NCBI GenBank assembly: GCA_025330725.1
Contig: JAIWND010000055.1
Coordinates: 56,023-120,022, forward strand
Source: Chlamydoabsidia padenii
Taxonomy: Eukaryota > Mucoromycota > Mucoromycetes > Mucorales > Cunninghamellaceae
Reading direction: 5' to 3'
Length of the DNA: 64,000 nucleotides
Positions 25,902-36,245 of this stretch are shown here, one piece after another (position 1 is the stretch's first letter; the number at the start of each line of letters is the position of its first letter). The translations under genes were made by a program, and so were the position numbers. Below the pieces are notes generated by a model. The model ran no database searches. It saw nothing but the letters and a program-made list of their open reading frames with translations, and had not been told where the DNA came from.

Positions 25902-28356
25902 CTATTCTCTTTCATAAAACAGCATGTATGGGGGACTAGATAAAACAGTATCAATCGCCACTTCTTCCACTATTTCATCGTTGCATAGCCAGAATTTACT
26001 TGTTGGTGGTGTGGATGGAGATGGATGATTTTGGTAAGGTGAATGTTGTCGTTGAAAAGGGTGGTGATACATACCGTGGTCAATATCACCCATCGGAGGT
26101 CGTGCGTCTTGCCCTGTAGGAAGCTTTTTGCGTCGATAGGTGATAAAATGGCCAGACTCGTGTCCACCTCCATGATGAACGATCACGGCAGTCAGGCGAT
26201 ACATGATAGGTCGAATGGTCGGGATGGTCAAAGAAGGTAGCATGCTGGGTTTGTTCAAGGCATCGCTGCCACCACCACCAGGTAAGATAACATTCAATCC
26301 ATCTTGTTGGTTGGGTACAAATGGCTTGCCTGCCATATTGCGAAGGTACACAAGACTAGGTTGACTGGTTCGCATTTGAGATGGTGCCGATCGGTCGGAT
26401 GATGAGCTCAAGGCTGCAGTTGGATCTTGAGTGTTGAGATAACCGTTGGTGGTGTAAGGTGCCAGGTCAAGGTATTCGGGAAACTTGACATTACAATGAT
26501 TTTTCTGGACATAGCCAGATGGGTGATACATTGATCTTGATAGGTGAAGACATAGTGATTTAGGTGGATTGGCAAACATGGTTTGTTTTGATGTACAGGC
26601 TGTTGTTTTCGGTGGTGTCAAAGGAATGTCCGACTAGACATAAAATAAATAAAAAACAGAAATACGATCAAGTTAGCATGATAGGCGATGATAGTGGGGG
26701 AGGAACTTCCTTACCAAATTGATTTCCATATTGTTTTGCAGTGCATATTTCAATCGTTCCAATTGAGACTCTAACGCCATCATCTTTTCCGTTTTATCCT
26801 TGTTGGTTTCAACAAGTGCTTCCAGTTCATGAGTCAAAGAGTCGAGTGTGGACATCAAGGTACATTTTCGACATTGGTAATCCGTCAAGATATCTGTTTT
26901 AGTATAAGCGCCAAGGCAACTTTCCAATGTGCAATTCGCCTAAATATATATAACAAAGTTAGTCGCTGCCATATTTCCACGAGTTTATCGTTTTTTACCG
27001 TTTGTGGGACTGGCAGGGATATGTTATCAAATGTATGGTGACGAATAGGAGCCTAAGAAAGTAGGGTTGGTTAAATAAAGTGGATAAATCAAAAGAGAAA
27101 CAAGTATACTTACCGTATAGCCACATTTCAAACAGCTAATCTTGGAGGCAGCCAGGCCAGTAAACGGGTTTCGAGGTCGCCTAGGACGACGATACAGAGA
27201 TTCACCAGCAGCAGAGACAGAGAAGGAGCTCCACATGGATCCACCAAACGTTCCTACCGAAGAGAAAGACGATGATTCAAAAGCGTCCAAAGCAGATGCC
27301 GAAAGAGGTTCCTAAGTCATATTAAATCAGTCAATACAATGTTCTTCATTCCTAATATCCTTCCCCCATCCGAGATGTCATTACCGATTCAGCAGTGAGA
27401 TGGCGTAAAGTACCAACATCAAATAAGGAGGGTGTTTGTTGTTTGTATTGCATTTCTTCTTCCTGGGTCAAAGCACTTGATATGATTTGGAATAATTCGT
27501 GAGCATCCTATATAAGATATTCATTAGCATATCATCAAATGTATTGAAGAGTAAATATACCTGCTGGTCTCGGCTAATTGCACCTTGTGTCTTTCTTTCC
27601 AGGGCCCGAATGATATCTGTTGGCATGATTGATCGTGGTCGCCCCAGGGGTCGGTTCAGCACTACCAGTAATAAAAAAAAAAGTTAAAATTAAGGAATAA
27701 AAAAAAAGAAGAGTCATTTTATTAAAAGTGAGACTTACGTTCAATGGTAGAGTAGAGAGCAAGGGCGACAGATTGAAGAATGAATTCGTTGGGAGGAACT
27801 TGAGCACCAGCTTCGTCACCTTGTTCGTCCACACGTTCAGCCTATATGGAATATATTTAAAAGTGAGTTACAATTATACTTGTGCATTTGAAAGTAACTT
27901 ACCAAATATGAGCGTAAACAAGAGAGTGTTGCCATTGCCTATAAACAATCAAAGACAAGCCTTTAATCATGGTTTGACTATATTGTTTCACATAGTTCCT
28001 CCTTTCTTCTTCTTCTTTTTACCTGGAGTATCGAATTAGCAAAACAAGAGTTTCCACTATTGACCAAACCAAGGACATACTTGTCATCACGTTCTATTTG
28101 AAAAGAAGAAGAATCAAAAGTCATATATAGTTAGAATCCAATCCACCCCGGATGATTTAGAGACTAGTCCTATTTTTCCCACTACTCGATACTATATATA
28201 TTTACCTTTCATGAGTTTGGACTTGATCCTTCTTCGTCGTTTTTTTGATTCGGAGGAAGATGTGGAGGATGAGATAACATAACTGGATGCGGCAAGAGCA
28301 ATCCCAGCCATGGCGGCTATGGCAGGTAAATGATAATTGGAGGAAGACGAAGCCAT
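25902..28356 (-). CDS. Ubiquitin-specific protease, membrane-anchored (USP30/Ubp16-like)
   Basis: A cysteine protease that removes ubiquitin. The multi-exon protein starts MASSSSNYHL and has a hydrophobic helix (AIAAMAGIALAASSYVI) followed by a basic KKRRRRIKSK patch. That layout is a signal anchor like those of outer-mitochondrial USP30 and yeast Ubp16. The Cys box is GLVNSGNSCFANSILQ (about 28075-28028). Next is DAHELFQIISSAL, typical of the USP fold, then two CxxC pairs of the zinc ribbon (ISCLKCGYT and YQCRKC). The His box is GGHESGHFITYRR, followed by FWLCNDEIVEEV, where Asn or Asp would be the third catalytic residue. A coiled-coil segment (about 26720-26830) is inserted in the catalytic domain. 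Location is inferred only from the helix and basic flank. Confidence 0.9.
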
Positions 28357-28595
28357 GGTCCCCTTTGTATAAATGGAGAGAGATGTATTAATTTATAAAA
28401 AGTATAAAGAGATAGTTGGGATAAAAATAAATATAGTTCAAAAGGAGTTGTGGAAGAGAAGGAGAGAGTCAAATATGTGTAATATCCCAAATGATACATA
28501 TATAATAAAAAATCGACACAGAAAAAAGTCGGCGTTTTAAAAATGATATTTTATTTTAAAAAGGTCAAAACCAAGAAGCTCACATTTGACAGGTA

Positions 28596-29868
28596 TTAAT
28601 GATGGGCAAGAATGTTTCTATACATCAAGAAAGAGGAATTAATATAAATACTTGTTATTTTTTCATTATAAAAAAAGCAATACGTACCTGGTTCCTGTTG
28701 ACACTTGGGGTTGTGGCCGAGCATTTACCTTGAGTTGTGCGTTGGTTTTCTTTACAAGATCATCATCATCACAGGGAGCAAATATGTTTCGAGATTCAGG
28801 TACCACTCGTCGATTTGTTACGGGAGGAGTGGCAGGAGGAGAAGCAATGGCATCATCATCATCACTAGATCCCACACTGGTGGGGGTTCCTTCATCGTGA
28901 GTCAGAGAGAAGGAGGAGCCTAATCGATTAGGTTGATGAGCAACCAAGGGTTTGGGTTCAGGAGGAGCATAGGAGAATATGTTTCTATTGGGTGCGTTGG
29001 GATCTGGTTTGCGTATAGCATGGCGAACTTGATCATCGGGGTGGACTGGGCCAAAGACTCTTCCTGGAACTACTTGCAAGAAAAAAAAAAGGGGTGAGAT
29101 TATAATGAGTACTTGATTAGACACGATTGTTCTTTTTTTTTTTTGATTTACCAAATGCATTTGTGCCTGGATTAAACTATTACATTATAAGAAGAGTGAG
29201 TAACTGATCATCCATTGAGCCTTTTTTTTTCAACTCACCTTGACAGGTAAAGTCGGAGTCGGAGTTGCGGGAGTTGAAAATCCTGAAGGAGACCGTAATG
29301 CATCCACTTGTTCAGCACCCACCACAGGCCACTTGTTTCTATTCGAAATAACGCCAAGTTGTTTCAATACAGATGCTTGATCCCAGTATATACGAACGGA
29401 TGCTATCAATTCGTTTTCAAAAGCCGCCGAGAGTACCTACATGCGCAAAACAAGAGTTAATAAAAAGTCAATGTATCATATGGTAACATGTATTACCACT
29501 GGAATCTTCACTGTAGAATTAACCTAGTTCATTGAAAAGGGGGGAACCATCAGTAAATCATTGAATTATATCGTATTTGATCAACTTACAAAGTGGTGTT
29601 CATCGAGATTAGGCAACAACCAAGCACATTCACCGTGTTTGAAGGAAATCGTCCAATCCACTTCTTCGATGATCTTGTTGGATGCGCTGACCTTATTGTG
29701 AACAAGTTCAGTAATAGAGTTATTGGACTTTTGGGCCAGGTGAAACTTTCGAATAGCAGCACTGGTTTGGATGGTGACGCCAGTAGGAACGTAGGTAATT
29801 AAAGCATGATCCTGATACAGTGCCATGTTGGAAGGTTTGAGTTTATATTGAGACCATGTTTCCTCCAT
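28596..29868 (-). CDS. NTF2-like (SnoaL-like) domain protein with repeated NIF motifs
   Basis: Spliced frame starting MEETWSQYKLKPSNMALYQD. The first 150 or so residues look like an NTF2-like cone fold of a fungal family: HALITYVPTGVTIQTSAAIR, WLLPNLDEHHF and RIYWDQASVLKQLGV. After a Thr/Pro linker the C-terminal tail is disordered and repeats a short motif: RNIFSYAPP, RNIFAPCDD and, formed across the last intron, TRNILAHH at the very end (stop at 28596). Introns fall near 29590, 29515, 29240 and 29150, with the last at about 28680-28620. The 5' leader has a (GAA)n repeat at 29887-29921. Function is unknown; the tail motifs suggest repeated docking sites. The call is by family resemblance only. 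Confidence 0.75.
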
Positions 29869-30207
29869 TGTTTGAAAGATGGTATTGAAGAAGAAGAAGA
29901 AGAAGAAGAAGAAGAAGAAGGAGAAGGAAAAAGAGAAAAGGAGACAATTAAAGTCGAGAAATTAAATGAATAGCCAATAGCCACCAAGACATATTAAAAA
30001 GGGGTATTTAGTGTAACATAAAGCAATGATTAGTGGCACCTTTATTCGACAAAAAAGAGGCGCTAATTCAAACGCATATGACAAAGTGGTTTACCATTAT
30101 GTTAAGAATGACTTTATTGGATTTCATATAAAAAAAAAAAAGATAGACCGATACTACATAAGATATATCACTATTATAATTTTAAACCCCGCCATATGCC
30201 GCTACTA
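29869..30207. other. Intergenic region with (GAA)n microsatellite
   Basis: The promoter and leader of the NTF2-like gene, with a GAA/AGA repeat at 29887-29921. No gene is seen. Confidence 0.5.
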
Positions 30208-31269
30208 TTACTTTTGTTGCGCCGAAGATGCTGCTGTTGCCGAATGAGTACGGCGTTGATGTTGTGATCGTTTTGTGGTTTTGGCAGGTGCATTCAAATC
30301 ATGTTGAGAGGTCTGTCGACGGAGTCCATTTTGAGTGGCTAGGCATGATAACAATAACAAAAAGTGAGCATGTAAACAGATACCACTCTCCCCAAACAAG
30401 TAATGTTTGTTTGTTTATATTATTCTCTTTTTTTTTTTTTCATTACCTGGTGAAGAAGTACTAGCCAAATCCCTTTGAGCATTCACCCGTCGCACGGTAG
30501 GTGAAGCCTTGTTTGATGACTTTAGAGATTTAGGAGGATCTTGAGACACCTGCTGACCATCGCCGAGATCGGTTATAAGCCGCCGTTGTTGCACATTTGA
30601 TAAAATAGGTCGTTCATTTGTCATAACGGTAGGCAACGATATCTTTCTTGGTCGGACACGTAACCCTTCAGAAGATTGTGATACCATTGGGGGATGGATA
30701 GCCATGAGAGGAGACGAAGGAATAGAAGAAGACACAGAAGCTGATAAACCGGGTAGGTGAGAAGACGAATAATGGTTATATTTGGTATTGGCGGTGGTTG
30801 CAGATTGAGATCGTTGTGGTAAAGGTGGATAGGCGCCGCCTACCGAGAGATCCTCCATGGAGGCAAGTGAGCCTGCATCGTCTTCTTCTGTGGCTGCATT
30901 GCCATCAGAATTGGTTTGTTCATCAGATTGTTGAAGATAGGCCATTTCTTGATCCACCTGAAGCGCACGAGCTACGTTATCTACCACCATTAATCCCAAG
31001 AATAAACCCCATCGTATCGGCGCGCGGACCACTGTGGTGATGCCTTTTTTCTGTTTCTTGAGCCTAGCAATGACTTGGATCATAGATACTTGTACTTGTA
31101 ACAAGACAATAGTTGTCACCGAAGGCGTATGGACAGGTCCATTAGCATCTTGGTCTGCTTTGTTGCTGTGATTGCCGTAACTGTGTTGTGAATGAGACTG
31201 TAGTTTGTGATGTGTTGAAGGGGAAGAAGGACCATAAAAGATATCCTTTTTAGCCTGGTCATAAAGCAT
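30208..31269 (-). CDS. Hypothetical protein with one hydrophobic segment and long disordered tail
   Basis: Two exons, joined across an intron with donor GTAATG near 30450 and acceptor CCTAG near 30350; the spliced frame reads SPATQNGLRRQTSQ. I do not recognise the family. Residues about 50-110 are conserved-looking and partly hydrophobic (TTIVLLQVQVSMIQVIARL, then APIRWGLFLGLMVVDNVARAL), which may be a membrane or amphipathic helix pair. The rest is Ser/Pro/Gln-rich and basic. The start MLYDQAKK is preferred. An in-frame upstream ATG (31335) would add a hydrophobic, Phe/Ser-rich peptide that comes from the pyrimidine-rich leader. Confidence 0.6.
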
Positions 31270-33189
31270 GGTATTGTTTGTTGAAATAGTAAAAGAAAAA
31301 GGGAAAGAGAGAAAGAGAGAGAACCGAGAGACCAAAGGTTTTCTTTTTTGGAGAAGCGGGGTTTGAACATTTTGGGATCAACCACTCCCTTGTTTTTCAG
31401 CTGATAACGCCCCAAGTGTGACAAACACTACATAGTCCAAAATTCGAAAGAACTGGGTCACTGACAGATGTTTCCCTTCGTTCTCATATGCAAGAAGCTT
31501 GATATTTTACTTTAAAAAACAAAAAACTTTTTTTTATATAAAAAACCCCATCCCTCCTCACCGTTTATCTACTCTATCCGCCAACCATTTTCCCACTAAT
31601 CGGACTTTCAATTTGACAATGTGAAGGGGAAAAAAGACGATTCTGTGAAAGAAGAAGAGGAAGAAATGGTCTGTGCAATGTCACCCATTGTATTACTCTC
31701 TCTCTTTGAATAGTGAATAATCATCATCCGATTGTCCTCCGAGATGGGAATATGTACTAAAGTTCAATCATGTATGACACCTTATCGCACCCGTATTCCC
31801 CGAAGTCAAAAAGGACCTCCATGCACCCCAATTCAAAATTGCCTTGTTTTGATCAATAATAATAATAATAAAACAGCCTAGATCCCCACAAAAGAGAGAG
31901 AGACATTCCCACACATATATATTATGATTGATTTTGCAGTACTGTTTATTATATACTGTAATTTATATTTGGGCCTACCATCAACAACATATGTCAAATA
32001 AACAACAATAATAACATGACATGCAGTGACCTAAAAAAGTATACTAAGATAAGGTCTATACTACATCTATCTATAAAATTGTTATATCTCGCAAGTGATC
32101 CAGTCCTTGTTGTTGATTCTTGTCGTTTCCTTTGTCCTTATCGACCTATTGTTAAAAGAAAATAGGATCATCATTAGTACTTCCGACCCTCACCGATGTT
32201 TTTATCAGACACTTTACCTGCAGAAGTAAGATAAACAACATGAGATAACATCAGGAGCTTGTCGTAAAAAAGCATCATACAGTCGCCTAATACTGGATCC
32301 AGTATCCCACCTTCTGATCCGTCGTGCTTTTCACCAATGTAACTACTATTATCAATAAAAAAAAATACAATCCTTCATCAATGTCGTAGTCCTGCATTTC
32401 CTTGGCGTATTTACCTGTTTTCCTTGTACTAACATTGATAGGACAGATAGAGTAAGAGGAGAGTATCAGTGATATGTTTTGCTCGTTCTCAATTCCACAC
32501 CTTTTAGAATAGCAGAGAGGAGTTGCTCATTAAACAAGATCCATGAGCACTAATACAAGTCAGGGTCAAGTCGAAACTAGACAAAAAAGATGGTCAAAAT
32601 TAGTCGGATATACAGAGTAGATTATTCAACTTATCATGTGTATAGTCTGTCAGATGGGTGTTATTTTTACACACCATGTTGTTAAAATACAGCTTGAGCT
32701 ACGAATGGGTTTTTGTTTAAAAAGTGAAAGAGAAGGAGGGTCGCTCTCTACTTTGAAAAAGCCATTAAAGCGGGATTTGAATTCCGTAAGTTCAGGAGGC
32801 ATGAAACAATCAAGACCCTGAATTCCCTTGTCATGATCAATCAAATGCAAGTACCAAACTTGCTGAGTGATTCTTAATGGAGACGCGGGTCGATTGGAAA
32901 ATGTGATCGCCCGACAAGGCTCATAAAGGAAAAATCTGACATGAATTATTATCATTGTCATCCGCATACCATATACAAGTATACATAAATCCACTTTTTT
33001 TTTTATCTTTTGTAGATAAATGAGACAAAGGCAAGCGGGGATTGAATTTGGTTCCTTGCATGAATGGTGGGAGTGTAGACAATGGCTGTTATACATAGAC
33101 AATAGTAAAGAATGTTTTATTAGGTAAAAAAAAAAAGTGTGTAGTGGATAAAGTAGTATAGTAAAGTAGTATTGTATTAAAGGTAAGAT
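31270..33189. other. Intergenic region of about 1.9 kb, possible decayed gene or spliced non-coding transcript on the minus strand
   Basis: Minus-strand splice-like signals occur at about 32150-32480: donors GTAAAG and GTAAAT, and acceptors CAATAG and TAGTAG. An AATAAA on the minus strand lies near 31949. The putative exons do not give one open frame. A minus open frame at 32650-33102 contains GIQGLDCFMPPELTEFKSRF, which looks coding but has no start or neighbours in frame. A GCGGGATTTGAA copy lies at 32770-32781. No gene is claimed. Confidence 0.4.
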
Positions 33190-34713
33190 CTATTCTAATG
33201 CTCGACCTTCTTCCAACTGGATAGCAGATGCCGTGGCAGCCGCTACAATCCATTCAAAAGAATCTGGTGCCAGACTAGTCAGAGCAGCTGGAGACCTAAT
33301 CAAGTCTGGAAGCCCACTGGAGGAAGCAGGTGCGCGTGTCTTTTGATAATGAGTCAACCAGCACAGTGTCGAGCATAAGGCCACTTTGCAGACCACCGAT
33401 GTATACGTTTGATACGCCTTGACGTGAATAGCACCAAGCCATTCATTGATACATACGGTACCACAGGTGTCACAAGCGTTTCCCATTTTCAAATCATCTA
33501 ATAAAGAGTGTGGTATGTCCTTGTCGTCCCACCAGTGCTTCCTATTGAGATGTGTCGTGGATCGCATGACGAGTTCCTTGAGTGATGGGACCCATAGTTG
33601 ACCATCACAAGTATATATCTTTTCTTGTTGAGAATCGTCTCTTTTCGTGATAATGTCTTGATCGTTCCATAGTGAGGGTGGTGATGATAGTGTTGCTTTT
33701 CTTGTACTATTCAAAGAGTCAATCAAAGCTATATCCAAGTAGCAGTCGTCGTGTGTTGAGGAGAGTACAGCAATGGTGGAGAGTTCACGCAGTCGTTGAG
33801 CATAACTCGTGGTTGATTTCCTATGATAATCCAAAACAGGGTTCCCCACTAAGATCACGTGAGTGGATGATGCCAGCAGTGTGGTAGGGACAATATAAAT
33901 GTTATTGTTGCTGAGATCGAGTCGTTGTAAAGTATGGTGCATCATGGACGGTAAGCATGTCAGTCGATTGGAAGATATATCGAGGGTTTCCAAATAAGGA
34001 CAGCCTTCAAACCCATCCCGAGGCATCTCTTTGAGCTGGTTCCCCGAGAGTGTTAAATGTTTCAGTGCAGGTGGAAGATGAAGCGGCCAGGTGTGTAGTA
34101 GATTGTTGGCCAAGTCGAGTTGTTCCAGTTTCATCATTCGTGCCAGAGTGCTAGGTAGGCCCGTCAGTCTATTCCCACCACATTCAGATCCAAGCTGTAA
34201 ACAAGTCATGTGTGTCCATACATCCATCCTATCGTCCAGTCGTTCCAATCGATTCCCGCTTACTCGTAGCGTTTTCAGGTGTGGTAACGCCAAAGGGAGT
34301 TTGTCCAAGTGTTCAAGTTGATTTCCCGTGATATCCAAATGGTGTAAACTGGACATGTTGCATAAAACAGAGGGCAACTTGGTAAATCGGTTATAGGCGA
34401 GGTTGAGTTGCCGAAGATTGCAGAGTTGCTTGGTTTCCATGGGTAGATCTGAAAGGTCATTTCTGGACAAGTTTAATTCAACAAGGAGATCAGACATGGT
34501 GGCGTACACATACAAATAGTGTAGTATATCAGTAGGTTGTTCGAGATTGCGTCGGCGAAGATTGAGTGTATCCATGTAGCAAGGACATTCTTCTTCGTTT
34601 GGAATGTGTTGTTCTTGTTGTTCGCCATTAGGTGATAGTGACAGGTGGCTCAAGGCGGTGTCCACATTAATATGATCAAGTGTTCGGTCGTTAGATAGAT
34701 AGGATAAAGACAT
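33190..34713 (-). CDS. Leucine-rich-repeat protein
   Basis: A single exon of 507 residues. Residues about 75-330 hold around ten LRRs of the type LxxLxLxxNxLxxLP: LVELNLSRNDLSDLP, LRQLNLAYNRFTKLP, LEQLDLANNLLHTWP and LETLDISSNRLTCLP. The C-terminal third has a CDTCGTVC zinc-ribbon-like pair and an unrecognised tail (EWIVAAATASAIQLEEGRALE). LRRs of this short type bind proteins; the partner is unknown. The start MSLSYLSNDR is chosen over an upstream in-frame ATG at 34836 because the extension translates a (TA)n promoter run (34733-34755) as Tyr-Ile repeats. A TTCAATTCCCGC motif lies 110 bp upstream of the start. Confidence 0.85.
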   Translation of the reverse strand: MSLSYLSNDRTLDHINVDTALSHLSLSPNGEQQEQHIPNEEECPCYMDTLNLRRRNLEQPTDILHYLYVYATMSDLLVELNLSRNDLSDLPMETKQLCNLRQLNLAYNRFTKLPSVLCNMSSLHHLDITGNQLEHLDKLPLALPHLKTLRVSGNRLERLDDRMDVWTHMTCLQLGSECGGNRLTGLPSTLARMMKLEQLDLANNLLHTWPLHLPPALKHLTLSGNQLKEMPRDGFEGCPYLETLDISSNRLTCLPSMMHHTLQRLDLSNNNIYIVPTTLLASSTHVILVGNPVLDYHRKSTTSYAQRLRELSTIAVLSSTHDDCYLDIALIDSLNSTRKATLSSPPSLWNDQDIITKRDDSQQEKIYTCDGQLWVPSLKELVMRSTTHLNRKHWWDDKDIPHSLLDDLKMGNACDTCGTVCINEWLGAIHVKAYQTYTSVVCKVALCSTLCWLTHYQKTRAPASSSGLPDLIRSPAALTSLAPDSFEWIVAAATASAIQLEEGRALE

Positions 34714-35111
34714 AATTTCATGAATGTAAAGTATATATATATATATATATATATATAAGTTTGGGGAAGAGAAGAAAAGAGAGAATAATGCAAAAAGAAG
34801 AAAAAAATGATCACTGTCGCATTTCAATTCCCGCATGAGGGATCGGTTTTCACAGAAACTATTAATTTTACTTGATTAAACATGACTTCAGCCATTTACA
34901 TACCATAGTACTATATACATCATACTTTCATTTGTAGTTTTCATTACGATTCTTCTCATAGTGAAGATATGTCTCATAGAATTAACTCGCCTGGGATAGA
35001 TAGCAGGGGTTCAAACCAGGATGGCGGGATTTGAATATTCGAATGGGGTCATGGTATTTGAAAAAGGTTGAGGGCGAACTTTTTTTTTTCCTTTTCCTTT
35101 CAAATAAAATC
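34714..35111. promoter_or_regulatory. Divergent promoter of LRR gene and flavin-reductase-like gene
   Basis: It contains a (TA)n run (34733-34755), TTCAATTCCCGC at 34823-34834 and GCGGGATTTGAA at 35024-35035. The two motif copies face opposite ways and each lies roughly 90-120 bp upstream of the adjacent start codon. Near 35008 is a GGGGTTCAAACC sequence. Confidence 0.45.
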
Positions 35112-36086
35112 ATGACCATCAGGATTACTGGAATACGAACGATTCGACGACTCTATTCATCGACAAGCACCCTATCCATAACAGACAATGTGCGAGCCAT
35201 GATGCGCAAAGTACCTCAGCCGGTCGTCGTGGTAACGACCTCCCAACAAGACGATCCCTCCCACCGACGTGGCATCACCGTCTCGTCGTTCACCTCACTC
35301 TGTTTACACCCTGAACCCATGGTGTCCTTTTGTGTCCGGATACCTTCTCGGGCGTCTGATCTCCTCCATTCTTCAGGAAGTATGGTGGTCAACATGCTCA
35401 GCCAATACCAAATACCTCAATCGATTGCCTTTTCCTCACCACAAGCGGAACAATTCAAAAATATACCCTTTTACGACGATTCCGACACTGGTCTACCTGT
35501 ACTAATGGGTACGTTGGGGTCAATGCATTGCCACAAAGTACAGGTGATATCCACTGGGGATCATGAACTATGGATTGCCAAGGTGGTCAAGGTGGATCAA
35601 GGCGTGGGCGGGCAATACGGGAAACGCGAAGAAGCCCAACCTCTGTTATACTACGAACGTGGCTACCGGGCGGTGGGCGAAGAGGTGTTTATGACAGCCT
35701 ATGAAGATTGCGCATTGGATACACGACATTGGATGCACCGGGCACACCTTCGCATGGCTTGGAATTATCTACGGGAAATGGGGGATACGTCAAGGGCGGG
35801 GCCATTGATCAAACAACAACTCAAGATCCACTTTGAAAAGAATCCTGATGGTCATCTACGGTATCATGAAACTATTACTGGGTTTTATATTTACATGATA
35901 GATCTCGCCATGAAAACGTATCATGGCAAGGACAAGGATGACTTTTTTGACTTTATGGAACGATTCCCTATGCTGGCGGACCCTCAATCTATACAATACT
36001 ACTACTCGACCGAATTATTAAAATCAGCATCTGCTCAAACATCTTTCCAATCACCGGATCTACACCCTTTACCTTTAGAACTATAG
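35112..36086 (+). CDS. Flavin-reductase-like FMN-binding protein with extra C-terminal domain, probably mitochondrial
   Basis: 324 residues in one exon. The N-terminus (MTIRITGIRTIRRLYSSTST) is basic and Ser/Thr-rich, like a mitochondrial presequence. Residues about 30-185 form a flavin-reductase split barrel: MMRKVPQPVVVVTTS, GITVSSFTSLCLHPEPMVSF and FVMTAYE-type strands. Such domains reduce or bind FMN and act with oxygenases or alone. The C-terminal 120 residues (HWMHRAHLRMAWNYLREMG and LRYHETITGFYIYMI) resemble a small helical family with conserved His residues that in other organisms I recall as a separate protein. The start used is the ATG directly after the pyrimidine-rich leader; an upstream in-frame ATG at 35031 lies in promoter sequence. 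Confidence 0.8.
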   Translation: MTIRITGIRTIRRLYSSTSTLSITDNVRAMMRKVPQPVVVVTTSQQDDPSHRRGITVSSFTSLCLHPEPMVSFCVRIPSRASDLLHSSGSMVVNMLSQYQIPQSIAFSSPQAEQFKNIPFYDDSDTGLPVLMGTLGSMHCHKVQVISTGDHELWIAKVVKVDQGVGGQYGKREEAQPLLYYERGYRAVGEEVFMTAYEDCALDTRHWMHRAHLRMAWNYLREMGDTSRAGPLIKQQLKIHFEKNPDGHLRYHETITGFYIYMIDLAMKTYHGKDKDDFFDFMERFPMLADPQSIQYYYSTELLKSASAQTSFQSPDLHPLPLEL

Positions 36087-36245
36087 ACACTCTTTTTTAA
36101 AAAAATAAAAAATGTTACACAAAGTCTTTTTTTAAGGCGCTGTTTTAAATTCCCGCCCGACCAAATTTATGATCTTGCTTCTCTTCTTCTTTTAAAAAAA
36201 TCACTCTTTATACCCCATTATATCATTTGGCCTTTATTGACTTGA

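Noticed and set aside
31270..31335. Upstream in-frame ATG giving MVSRFSLFLSFPF at the 30208-31269 gene
   Set aside because: The extension is a translated pyrimidine-rich leader; the later ATG has a more normal protein start.
34714..34836. Longer start for the LRR protein
   Set aside because: It translates the (TA)n promoter run as Tyr-Ile repeats.
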